This document shows, piece after piece, positions 6,647-13,473 of a stretch of DNA of 13,473 nt. The stretch is from the NCBI GenBank assembly GCA_028712605.1, contig JAQTPV010000021.1:1-13473 (forward strand). The letters are read 5' to 3'. Position numbers and translations under genes: made by a program. A model generated the notes under the pieces. That model saw nothing but the letters and a program-made list of their open reading frames with translations, was not told where the DNA came from and ran no database searches. The stretch is from Minisyncoccota bacterium (GTDB taxonomy: Bacteria; Patescibacteriota; Minisyncoccia; Minisyncoccales; CG1-02-41-26). Position 1 is the first letter of the stretch; each line of letters begins with the position of its first letter.

Positions 6647-6669
6647 GGGGGCAGGCAATGTGTTAGAAT
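6641..6669 (+). promoter_or_regulatory. promoter of the ATPase / cysteine-rich gene cluster (plus strand)
   Basis: TTGCAA (6641-6646), 17-bp spacer, TAGAAT (6664-6669). TGT directly precedes the -10. The predicted start near 6676 gives a leader of about 17 bases. The -35 is the same palindromic hexamer used by the rpsT promoter on the other strand, so the two promoters would compete for polymerase. Confidence 0.55.
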
Positions 6670-6692
6670 AAATTTAACTTCGATAGTGTCTT

Positions 6693-8627
6693 ATGCACGA
6701 TGCCGACATAACGTTTTTTGCTAAAACTAATTTCAGGAATGAGGGTAAGGTTTTTGGCGTTAGGAGGGCTGACCGTCGTCAGCATGTTTATGTTATTGGG
6801 AAAACTGGCGTCGGTAAAACTGCGCTTTTAAAAAATATGGCCTTGCAGGATATTGAGCGCGGAGAGGGGCTAGCCATCGTTGACCCACATGGTGAGTTTG
6901 TGGAAGAAGTTTTGGATAAGATCCCAGCCTCTCGAGCTAATGATGTGATTTATTTTAACCCCGCGGACATGGATTATCCTATTAGTTTTAATATTTTAGA
7001 GGTTCCTGATTCTAAGTACAAGCATCTAGTAGCCTCGGGTTTAATTGGCGTTTTTACTAAGATTTGGTCTAATGTTTGGTCAGCCAGAATGGAATATATT
7101 TTGAGTAACTGTATTTTAGCGCTTTTGGACACTCCCAATACTACCTTATTAAGTATTTTAAGAATGTTGGTTGATAAAGATTACAGGCAGCGGATTATTA
7201 ATAATGTTCAGGACCCAGTGGTTAAGTCCTTTTGGATTAACGAATACGAAGAATGGCAGCCCAACTTCAGAAACGAGGCCATCTCGCCTATCCAAAATAA
7301 GGTAGGCCAGTTTTTGAATGTTTCTTTGATCAGAAATATCGTGGGTCAGTCTAAAAGCACCTTGAATATTCCAGACATAATGGATGCTCGAAAGATACTT
7401 CTCATTAATGTTTCCAAGGGTAGGATTGGCGAGGACAACTCTGCCTTACTGGGTTCTATGCTGATTACCAAGATTCAGCTGGCGGCCATGGAAAGAGTGA
7501 GAATTCCCGAGGATCAAAGAAAGGATTTTTATCTTTATGTTGATGAGTTCCAAAACTTTGTGACCGATTCGTTTGCCAATATCTTATCAGAGGCCAGAAA
7601 ATATAGACTGGATTTGGTTTTGGCCCACCAATATATCGGGCAATTAATTGCTCAAGATAATACCAAGGTTAGGGACGCTGTGTTTGGCAACGTAGGTACC
7701 CTAATCGCTTTCAGGGTAGGGGCTGCTGATGCTGAATTTTTGGAAAATCAGTTTACTCCTGAATTTGCTATTGAAGATTTAGTTAATTTGCCTAACTATA
7801 ATATTTATTTAAGACTGATGATTAACGGGGTTAGCTCTCGTCCTTTTTCTGCTCAAACCCTACCGCCGATAGCTTCTTCAGATAAAAAAAGCAATAGGGA
7901 ACTTATTATTAGGCTTTCTCGTGAGCAATACGCCAAGCCCAGGGAAAAAGTAGAAGAAGCAATAGCCAAGTGGTCAGGCGTAATGGAGGAGGCACAAGCG
8001 CAAGCTCCCAGGGCCCCAGCCGCTCCAACTCTATATGATGTTAAGTGCAGTCTTTGTGGCAAATGGACTAAGGTTACCTTTAAGCCCGATGGGGTTAGGC
8101 CCGTCCATTGTAAGCCGTGTCTCAAGAAGATGGAAAAAGAAAGAGATGAAGCTAGGGGGGGCCGTGAAAGAGAAGAGGGTCCACCTCCTACCCCAAGAAA
8201 GCCAGCCACAAGGTCGTTTGAGGGGCCAGAGTGCTTCTCTCAATTAGAAGCCTTAGGTATTGAATTTGAATCAAGTCCAGCTAAGGTGCCTAGTCAAACC
8301 GCTAAGCCGAAGGTTTTCTCTGAAGAGAAAGAGGTTGTTAAAAATGTGCCGTCGGCCCTTTCTTTAAGTGAGGCCTTGGGTAAGGAACCCGTTTATTTCA
8401 GTAAGTCTAAAAAGAAAAAAGAGGTTGACTTGAATGCTCTAAGAGAGGCCTTGAAAGATTCTAAAGTTGATATTCCCAGTGAAGGGGGAGCTAAGGCTGA
8501 TGATGAAGTCAAAGAAGAAAGGTCAAATGATACAGGAGAAGTACAAGATGGCCTGGAGGGCTTGGGTATTGAATCTAATACTACGAATAGCGCAGAGGCC
8601 GAAGATGATAGGGTGAATGAAAAATAG
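6693..8627 (+). CDS. VirB4/TraG-like (type IV secretion family) ATPase fused to a C-terminal zinc ribbon
   Basis: A 644-residue P-loop ATPase of the HerA/VirB4/VirD4 group. It carries Walker A GKTGVGKT (36-43), followed by GLAIVDPHGEF and then PISFNILE, and Walker B FYLYVDEFQNF (D284/E285). After that comes the ARKYRLDLVLAHQYIGQL segment typical of conjugative coupling and VirB4-like ATPases, and a GNVGTLIAFRVGAADAEFL segment. A four-cysteine zinc ribbon follows (C452/C455 and C473/C476, with FKPDGVRP between), then a roughly 165-residue charged, probably disordered tail. I see no N-terminal membrane helices, unlike VirD4. No other secretion or conjugation genes are in the window. It could move DNA or protein, or serve DNA uptake or pilus assembly; the substrate is unknown. 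The first three cysteine-rich codons begin 20 bases after its stop, suggesting joint transcription. Confidence 0.85.
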   Translation: MHDADITFFAKTNFRNEGKVFGVRRADRRQHVYVIGKTGVGKTALLKNMALQDIERGEGLAIVDPHGEFVEEVLDKIPASRANDVIYFNPADMDYPISFNILEVPDSKYKHLVASGLIGVFTKIWSNVWSARMEYILSNCILALLDTPNTTLLSILRMLVDKDYRQRIINNVQDPVVKSFWINEYEEWQPNFRNEAISPIQNKVGQFLNVSLIRNIVGQSKSTLNIPDIMDARKILLINVSKGRIGEDNSALLGSMLITKIQLAAMERVRIPEDQRKDFYLYVDEFQNFVTDSFANILSEARKYRLDLVLAHQYIGQLIAQDNTKVRDAVFGNVGTLIAFRVGAADAEFLENQFTPEFAIEDLVNLPNYNIYLRLMINGVSSRPFSAQTLPPIASSDKKSNRELIIRLSREQYAKPREKVEEAIAKWSGVMEEAQAQAPRAPAAPTLYDVKCSLCGKWTKVTFKPDGVRPVHCKPCLKKMEKERDEARGGREREEGPPPTPRKPATRSFEGPECFSQLEALGIEFESSPAKVPSQTAKPKVFSEEKEVVKNVPSALSLSEALGKEPVYFSKSKKKKEVDLNALREALKDSKVDIPSEGGAKADDEVKEERSNDTGEVQDGLEGLGIESNTTNSAEAEDDRVNEK

Positions 8628-8647
8628 TTATAAACTAATAATTCTAT

Positions 8648-10417
8648 ATGGATGGTAATCAACCCACTAAAACCCCTGTCTTTGATCGACATATTGATGA
8701 AATTCTAAAAACACTCAAGCCTCATCAGTCAAAGTGTAAGCAATGCGATGAGGTTTTTGCCATTTTTAAAGAAGACATTGATTTTTACAAGATTTTTCAA
8801 GTTCCGCCGCCAAAATTTTGTCCTGCTTGCCGAAGCAGGAGAAGGGCGGCCTTTTACCCGCGGCTTTATGATTTTTTCAGGAAGCCTTGTTCTGCTCCTG
8901 GCCATAGTGAACAGGTTATCTCAATATACCCACCAGAAAGCCCGATTAAAATTTATGATCTTGATTTTTGGTTTTCTGACTTTTGGGACCCAATCGAGTT
9001 TCAAAAAGACCTTACTCCAGAAAATTTTTTAAAACAATTCCAAGAGCTCGCTTTTGAGACGCCACATCCAGCTGGCATCAGGGGGACTAGATTAACTGAT
9101 TGTAACTATACCATTGGCGGGCTTGATTCCAAAGACTGTTACTACACAACGACAGCGGCTAGTTCGGAAAATATCTGCTATTCTTTTATGCTTTTGCACT
9201 CAAAGCATTGTCTTGACTGTTCGGATTCAGAAGAGCTTGAGCTTTGCTACGAAATAGTTGACTCTAAAAGATGCTATAATTGCTCGTTTTTGCAAGACTG
9301 TACTAATTGTATTGATTCGGATTTTTTATTTGATTGTCATAACTGTTCTAGTTGCTTCGCCTGCTGCAATTTAAGAAATAGGCAATATTATTTCTTCAAT
9401 CAGCCCTGCACCAAGGACGATTATTTTAAGAGAAGAAAGGATGTCTTTTTGGGCAATTGCCAGGCTTTAAAACGGACCAAAAAAGAGTTTGAAGAAAAAG
9501 TTCTCAAGATAGCTTTGAGGCGGAATCTCTATACGAAAAACACAATTAATTCTTTGGGCCATAAAATTGAAAATTGTCAGGATTGTTATTTTGTTTTTAG
9601 CGGTTATGGCCAGGAGAATCAGCATCTTAGATATTGTGAGGAATTCCAGGGGGCTAAGGATTTAATGGATACTTGTGGCACAAGCTACGATTCGTACATT
9701 TACGATACGGCGGCAGCTATCAGGTGTTCCGGAGTTCGTTTCAGTTTTTGGATTACCAACTCCTCTGATATTGAGTACTCCATGTTTTGTGATAACTGTC
9801 ATCATTGTTTTGGCTGTTTTGGCTTGAAAAACAAGGAACATTGTATTTTAAATAAACAATATTCAAGAGAAGATTATTGGCGGCTGGTGGACGAAATTAA
9901 AACTAATCTAGCAAAACAAAATCAATACGGAGAATTTTTTGAGCCACGGGTTTTTAAATTCTATCCTTACAATAACACGATGGCCTTTCTCAGTTTTCCC
10001 AAAACCAAAGAAGAGGCCGAAAAAGAAGGATACCTCTGGGCCGAGAGGGAGCGGTGGAGTAGAGAAACCAAGGGTTCTGACCCAAATGTTTTGTTCGCTC
10101 CGGATGGTTTGCCAGACGATATTAGAGAAGTCAAGGATGATATTATGAATAAAGCTATTGTGTGCGAAATTTCCAAGAGGCCGTTTAAGTTAGTCAAAAG
10201 AGAGTTAGATTTTTACCGCCAAAAAGGCCTGCCTTTGCCCAGTAAGCATCCTTATCAACGGCTGATAGACAGGTCTCAAAAACAAGCCAGCAGATATAGC
10301 CTATACGCTTTTGTATGCCCTAAATGCCAAAAGCAAACTCATACCATTTATCCTCCGGAGGCTCAAAAAGAATATAACATTTGTTGCGAAGCTTGTTACC
10401 TTAAAGAGGTTGTTTAG
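8648..10417 (+). CDS. cysteine-rich multi-zinc-ribbon protein, paralog 1 (function unknown)
   Basis: A 589-residue protein with 38 cysteines by my count, no signal peptide and no membrane segment. Parts in order: an intact N-terminal ribbon (C30/C33, C58/C61, with KEDIDFY between); a degenerate second ribbon (C81 to W108) that keeps only its first Cys; a cysteine-rich core (about 140-400) with CxxC steps about 12 residues apart and two cap motifs, SSCFACCNLRNRQYYFFN (234-251) and CHHCFGCFGLKNKEHC (384-399); a degenerate copy of the first ribbon (506-542, retaining C506 and H534); and an intact C-terminal ribbon (C557/C560, C580/C583). Related proteins in CPR genomes are, as I remember, sometimes labelled CaiB/BaiF; I see no such domain. 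The ribbons suggest nucleic acid or protein binding or a scaffold. No ribosome site is visible. Confidence 0.85.
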   Translation: MDGNQPTKTPVFDRHIDEILKTLKPHQSKCKQCDEVFAIFKEDIDFYKIFQVPPPKFCPACRSRRRAAFYPRLYDFFRKPCSAPGHSEQVISIYPPESPIKIYDLDFWFSDFWDPIEFQKDLTPENFLKQFQELAFETPHPAGIRGTRLTDCNYTIGGLDSKDCYYTTTAASSENICYSFMLLHSKHCLDCSDSEELELCYEIVDSKRCYNCSFLQDCTNCIDSDFLFDCHNCSSCFACCNLRNRQYYFFNQPCTKDDYFKRRKDVFLGNCQALKRTKKEFEEKVLKIALRRNLYTKNTINSLGHKIENCQDCYFVFSGYGQENQHLRYCEEFQGAKDLMDTCGTSYDSYIYDTAAAIRCSGVRFSFWITNSSDIEYSMFCDNCHHCFGCFGLKNKEHCILNKQYSREDYWRLVDEIKTNLAKQNQYGEFFEPRVFKFYPYNNTMAFLSFPKTKEEAEKEGYLWAERERWSRETKGSDPNVLFAPDGLPDDIREVKDDIMNKAIVCEISKRPFKLVKRELDFYRQKGLPLPSKHPYQRLIDRSQKQASRYSLYAFVCPKCQKQTHTIYPPEAQKEYNICCEACYLKEVV

Positions 10418-10426
10418 TATAAAATT

Positions 10427-12163
10427 ATGTCACCAACGCCTAATTTTGATAAAGCCTTAGAGACAATCTTAACAAAGCTTCAGCCTCATCAGAAAGGTTG
10501 CCAGCAATGTCGGATGGTTTTTGACATTTTTAAAGAAGACATTGATTTTTACCAGATTTTTCGGGTTCCTTCTCCAACCTTATGCCCACAATGCCGTTTG
10601 CAGAGACGATTAGGGTATAGAATCAATTTGTCTCCTGTTTTTTATAAAAAAGGATGTTCAGCCCCTGGTCATTCCGAAAAAGTCGTTTCAACTTATGCGC
10701 CGGATAACCCTTTGAAAATCTACGATTATAATTTTTGGCATTCTGATCAATGGGAGCCGTTTGATTTTGGCAGAAATTATGATTTTTCCAAAAAGTTTTT
10801 TGAGCAGTTTATGGATTTTGTCTGGGGTATGCCCCATCCGGCTATTTACAAAGACCCTAGAGGTGTAAATAGCGAGTATGTGGTTTCTGGGCTTCAGCCT
10901 AAAAACTGCTATTATTCAGCCGTCCCCTATGCTTCAGAAAATGTTTACTATAGTTCTTTGATAATGTATTCAAAAGATTGTGTGGACTGCATTTATTTAG
11001 ACAATTGCCAGCAATGCTATGGCAGTGCTAATTTATACAGGTGCCACAATTGTCTGTTTTGCGTTGATTGTTCAGAATGTTTGGATTCCCTCTTTTCATT
11101 TAATTGTAAGAACTGTCAGCATTGCTTTGGGTGTGATAATTTAAGGAACAAAAAATATCATTTTTTCAACTTGCCGCTGACGAAAGAGGCGTATGAGCAA
11201 AAGCTTAAAAACATTAACTTAGGAGATAGGACCATCCTTTTACAATATTTGCAAAAATTCAGCCATATTTTATCGTCGGCTATTCACAAAAATCTTAATA
11301 ATTTAAAAATAGCCAATTCCTCTGGCAACGATTTAAGAGAATGCAATAATTGTTTTTGGTGTTTTGAGATTTGGGGGGGATGCGAGAATTTGCGATATGG
11401 GGCCAGCTTGGAAAAAGTGAATAACTCAATGGATTTTTTTGGAGGATCTGATAATTCTTTTGTTTATGAATCAACAGGCATTTCTTATTGCAACAATGTG
11501 AAATTTTGTTTGCAGTGTAGGCATAGCTCTAATGTTGAGTTTTGCTGTGAGTGCCACAATTGTGAATATTGTTTTGGCTGTTTTGGCTTGAAGAATAAAA
11601 AATACTGCCTTTTTAACAGGCAATATCAAGAAAAAGATTATTGGGCGTTAGTAGACGAAATAAAAAGTAGGATGTTAAAAGACGATGAATATGGTGAATT
11701 TTTACCGTTAAATAAAGCCTGGGTCCCGTACAACGATTCATCAGCTTCCGTTGACTTTCCATTATCTCAAGCGGAAGCTAAACAAAAGGGCCGGCATTTT
11801 CAAGAAGAGGTTAAAAGCGAGATCGATTTATCTAAAGTTCAGTCAATTAAAGCGGAGGATTTACCGGATGATATTGCTAAGGTTCCCGATGAAATATTGG
11901 ACAAGGCCATCATATGTGCAACGACGCATAAACCCTTCAAGCTCACTAAGTTTGAATTGGACTTTTATAGAAAATATAATTTGTCATTACCAACAGAGCA
12001 TCCATCAGAAAGGATAAAGAATAGATTAAGGGATTTCCGGCATCCGTATAAGCTTTGGAAGGACACTTGCTTTAACTGTAAAAAAGAGATAAATTCTGGC
12101 TGGGATCCAGCTAAAGAATACAAAATTTATTGCGAGGCCTGCTACTTAAGGGAAATTGTTTAG
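10427..12163 (+). CDS. cysteine-rich multi-zinc-ribbon protein, paralog 2 (function unknown)
   Basis: A 578-residue paralog of the preceding protein, starting nine bases after its stop and so almost certainly co-transcribed. It has the same architecture. The intact N-terminal ribbon is C25/C28, C53/C56. A degenerate ribbon follows (C77 to W104), in which KIYDYNFW stands where the intact C-terminal ribbon has KIYCEACY. In the core the cap motifs are QHCFGCDNLRNKKYHFFN (231-248) and CEYCFGCFGLKNKKYC (379-394). A degenerate copy of the first ribbon begins at C497, with T500, H525 and E528 at the other ligand positions. The intact C-terminal ribbon is C548/C551, C569/C572. It is closer to paralog 1 than to paralog 3. 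Two stretches of 25 and 28 bases are identical in DNA to paralog 1 although most of the gene has diverged. No ribosome site is seen. Confidence 0.85.
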   Translation: MSPTPNFDKALETILTKLQPHQKGCQQCRMVFDIFKEDIDFYQIFRVPSPTLCPQCRLQRRLGYRINLSPVFYKKGCSAPGHSEKVVSTYAPDNPLKIYDYNFWHSDQWEPFDFGRNYDFSKKFFEQFMDFVWGMPHPAIYKDPRGVNSEYVVSGLQPKNCYYSAVPYASENVYYSSLIMYSKDCVDCIYLDNCQQCYGSANLYRCHNCLFCVDCSECLDSLFSFNCKNCQHCFGCDNLRNKKYHFFNLPLTKEAYEQKLKNINLGDRTILLQYLQKFSHILSSAIHKNLNNLKIANSSGNDLRECNNCFWCFEIWGGCENLRYGASLEKVNNSMDFFGGSDNSFVYESTGISYCNNVKFCLQCRHSSNVEFCCECHNCEYCFGCFGLKNKKYCLFNRQYQEKDYWALVDEIKSRMLKDDEYGEFLPLNKAWVPYNDSSASVDFPLSQAEAKQKGRHFQEEVKSEIDLSKVQSIKAEDLPDDIAKVPDEILDKAIICATTHKPFKLTKFELDFYRKYNLSLPTEHPSERIKNRLRDFRHPYKLWKDTCFNCKKEINSGWDPAKEYKIYCEACYLREIV

Positions 12164-12175
12164 TTTCTAAATCTT

Positions 12176-13473
12176 ATGAACCAAGAAACTAAAATCTGCC
12201 AAAGCTGCAAAAGGCAATTCGTTATTGAGCCTGAAGATTTTGCCTTTTACGAAAAGGCAAAATCTCCTCCGCCTACTTGGTGCCCCCAATGCCGGGCTCA
12301 GAGACGAATGGCGTTTTTTAACGAACGGATTTTGTATAGAAGAAAAGACAGCAAAACTGGCAAAATAATTTTTTCTGGTTTTTCTGATGGCAATGGTTTT
12401 AGGGTTTATGATCATAAGCTTTGGTGGTCGGATGATTGGGACTCAATGGATTATGGCAGAGAATATGATTTTAATAAGTCATTTTTTGCGCAGTTTTCAT
12501 CTTTATTAAAACAAGTTCCTTTAGCCAGCCGTTCTTTTGTGAGCCCAATAAATAGCGACTATTGTAATAATGCCGGCTATTTAAAAAATTGTTATTTGGT
12601 ATTTGATGCTGACAATTGTGACAACATTCTTTACAGTTGTATGCTCCATAAATCTCGGGATTCGCTTGATATTTATTATGCCAACAATATAAACTTAAGC
12701 TACGATTCTTTTATGGTTTGGGATTGTTCACGGATTTTCTTCTCTTCCCGTTGCGACGATTGTCTGGAGGTTTATTTCTCTAAAAATTTAACTGGCTGCA
12801 ACAATTGCTTCGGTTGTATGAATTTACGCAATAAAAAGTATCATATTTTTAACAAACCCTACAGCAAAGAAAGTTACCAAGAAAAAATTAAAGAATTTGA
12901 CCTTAGCTCTTATAGAAACCTGCAGACAATAATCCAACAAGCCAGAGATTTTTGGTTGGAGTTTCCGGTTAAATTTAGAGAGGGCACTAATAATGTAAAT
13001 GTTAGCGGCGAATATATCGCTGATTCAAAAAACGTTATCCATTCTTACGACGTAACTGGTGGTAAGGATTTAAAGTATTGTCAGATTGTTATTCCTCCGG
13101 CCAATGATTGTTATGATTACACTGATTGGGGCCTGAACGCTGACAGGATTTATGAATGCAGTATGTGTGGCCGTGATGTTTCGCGAATTAATTTTTGCTG
13201 GGATTGCTACAAAACCGTGAGCAACTCGAATTATTGTGTTCAATGCCATAACTCTCACAATCTCTTCGCCTGCATCGGCCTCCGAAACAAACAATACTGT
13301 ATCTTAAACAAACAGTACATCAAGGAAGAGTATGAGGAGTTAGTACCTAAGATTATTCAGCACATGAATGATATGCCCTATACCGATAAGAAAGGAAGGG
13401 TGTATAGGTATGGGGAGTTCTTCCCACCAGAACTATCCCCCTTCTGTTACAATGAAACCATAGCTCAAGAATA
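12176..13473 (+). CDS. cysteine-rich multi-zinc-ribbon protein, paralog 3, cut by the window end
   Basis: The frame opens at the ATG at 12176, twelve bases after paralog 2, and stays open for 432 codons to the window edge. It begins directly with the intact N-terminal ribbon (C8/C11, C36/C39), without the roughly 20-residue leader of the other two. In the second ribbon all four ligand positions are lost (D58, T61, D79, L82), although VYDHKLWWSDDWD still aligns. The core is less cysteine-dense. The first cap motif is CNNCFGCMNLRNKKYHIFN (208-226). The second, HNLFACIGLRNKQYC (361-375), has lost two cysteines relative to paralog 2. The last visible residues, SPFCYNETIAQE, align just before the C-terminal ribbon region of the other paralogs, so roughly 150 residues should lie beyond the window. 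It is the most divergent of the three. Confidence 0.85.
   Translation, partial: MNQETKICQSCKRQFVIEPEDFAFYEKAKSPPPTWCPQCRAQRRMAFFNERILYRRKDSKTGKIIFSGFSDGNGFRVYDHKLWWSDDWDSMDYGREYDFNKSFFAQFSSLLKQVPLASRSFVSPINSDYCNNAGYLKNCYLVFDADNCDNILYSCMLHKSRDSLDIYYANNINLSYDSFMVWDCSRIFFSSRCDDCLEVYFSKNLTGCNNCFGCMNLRNKKYHIFNKPYSKESYQEKIKEFDLSSYRNLQTIIQQARDFWLEFPVKFREGTNNVNVSGEYIADSKNVIHSYDVTGGKDLKYCQIVIPPANDCYDYTDWGLNADRIYECSMCGRDVSRINFCWDCYKTVSNSNYCVQCHNSHNLFACIGLRNKQYCILNKQYIKEEYEELVPKIIQHMNDMPYTDKKGRVYRYGEFFPPELSPFCYNETIAQE

Noticed and set aside
6693..8627. A complete conjugative or integrative element around the ATPase
   Set aside because: No relaxase, pilin, VirB6/VirB8-like gene, integrase, attachment repeats or transposase is visible in the window.
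7853..8692. Several open frames opposite to, or out of frame with, the ATPase tail and the start of paralog 1
   Set aside because: They overlap a well-supported gene, lack recognisable domains and reflect the biased composition of the charged tail.
12167..12415. Minus-strand open frame of 82 codons over the start of paralog 3
   Set aside because: It lies wholly within the clear coding frame of paralog 3, which carries the conserved ribbon cysteines.
13070..13294. Minus-strand open frame of 74 codons near the window end
   Set aside because: It is antisense to the core of paralog 3, which aligns with both other paralogs through this stretch.
1..13473. Alternative genetic code (TGA as Gly or Trp), because none of the ten visible stop codons is TGA
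   Set aside because: All genes are intact under the standard code with no in-frame TGA, so TGA is not used as a sense codon here. Seven TAA and three TAG among ten stops is not remarkable.
8648..13473. Metallothionein or ferredoxin-like electron carriers as the identity of the cysteine-rich proteins
   Set aside because: They are far too long, lack CxxCxxCxxxC(P) cluster motifs and have clear zinc-ribbon signatures at their ends.

Overview
The window looks like chromosomal DNA of a Candidate Phyla Radiation (Patescibacteria, Parcubacteria-like) bacterium. This is an inference. It rests on the moderately AT-rich composition, the scarcity of Shine-Dalgarno sites, the CPR-style CxxC zinc ribbons appended to proteins, and a cysteine-rich protein family that I remember mainly from CPR genomes. 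All complete genes read under the standard code and end in TAA or TAG. There is no tRNA, rRNA, CRISPR array, transposase or prophage gene.

Left part (1-6243, all on the + strand): the 3' portion of polA, which has a 5'-nuclease joined almost directly to the polymerase with no 3'-5' exonuclease domain. Next is a soluble PAS-containing histidine kinase and two stand-alone receiver proteins, separated by intergenic DNA rich in inverted repeats. These are followed by mutM (fpg) and holA. Three genes concern DNA synthesis or repair, and a phosphorelay-type cassette sits between them. A 45-bp scrap between mutM and holA encodes the same C-terminal residues (CYLKEVV-stop) as the cysteine-rich proteins far downstream.

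Middle (6244-6692): a perfect 18-bp-stem bidirectional terminator lies between the convergent holA and rpsT. rpsT (ribosomal protein S20) is the only - strand gene. Between rpsT and the following + strand gene is a compact divergent promoter region. One palindromic TTGCAA can act as the -35 of both promoters, each 17 bp from a TGT-preceded -10.

Right part (6693-13473, + strand): a VirB4/TraG-like ATPase with no membrane anchor carries a four-cysteine zinc ribbon and a long charged tail. It is followed at 9-20 nt spacings by three tandem paralogous cysteine-rich proteins, the last cut by the window end. They appear to form one transcription unit. The first two paralogs have an intact zinc ribbon at each end, and each intact ribbon is paired with a degenerate partner. 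A cysteine-rich core with roughly 12-residue periodicity and a duplicated CFGCxxLRNK motif lies between. This cluster is the best candidate here for an undescribed system. Its function cannot be read from the sequence.
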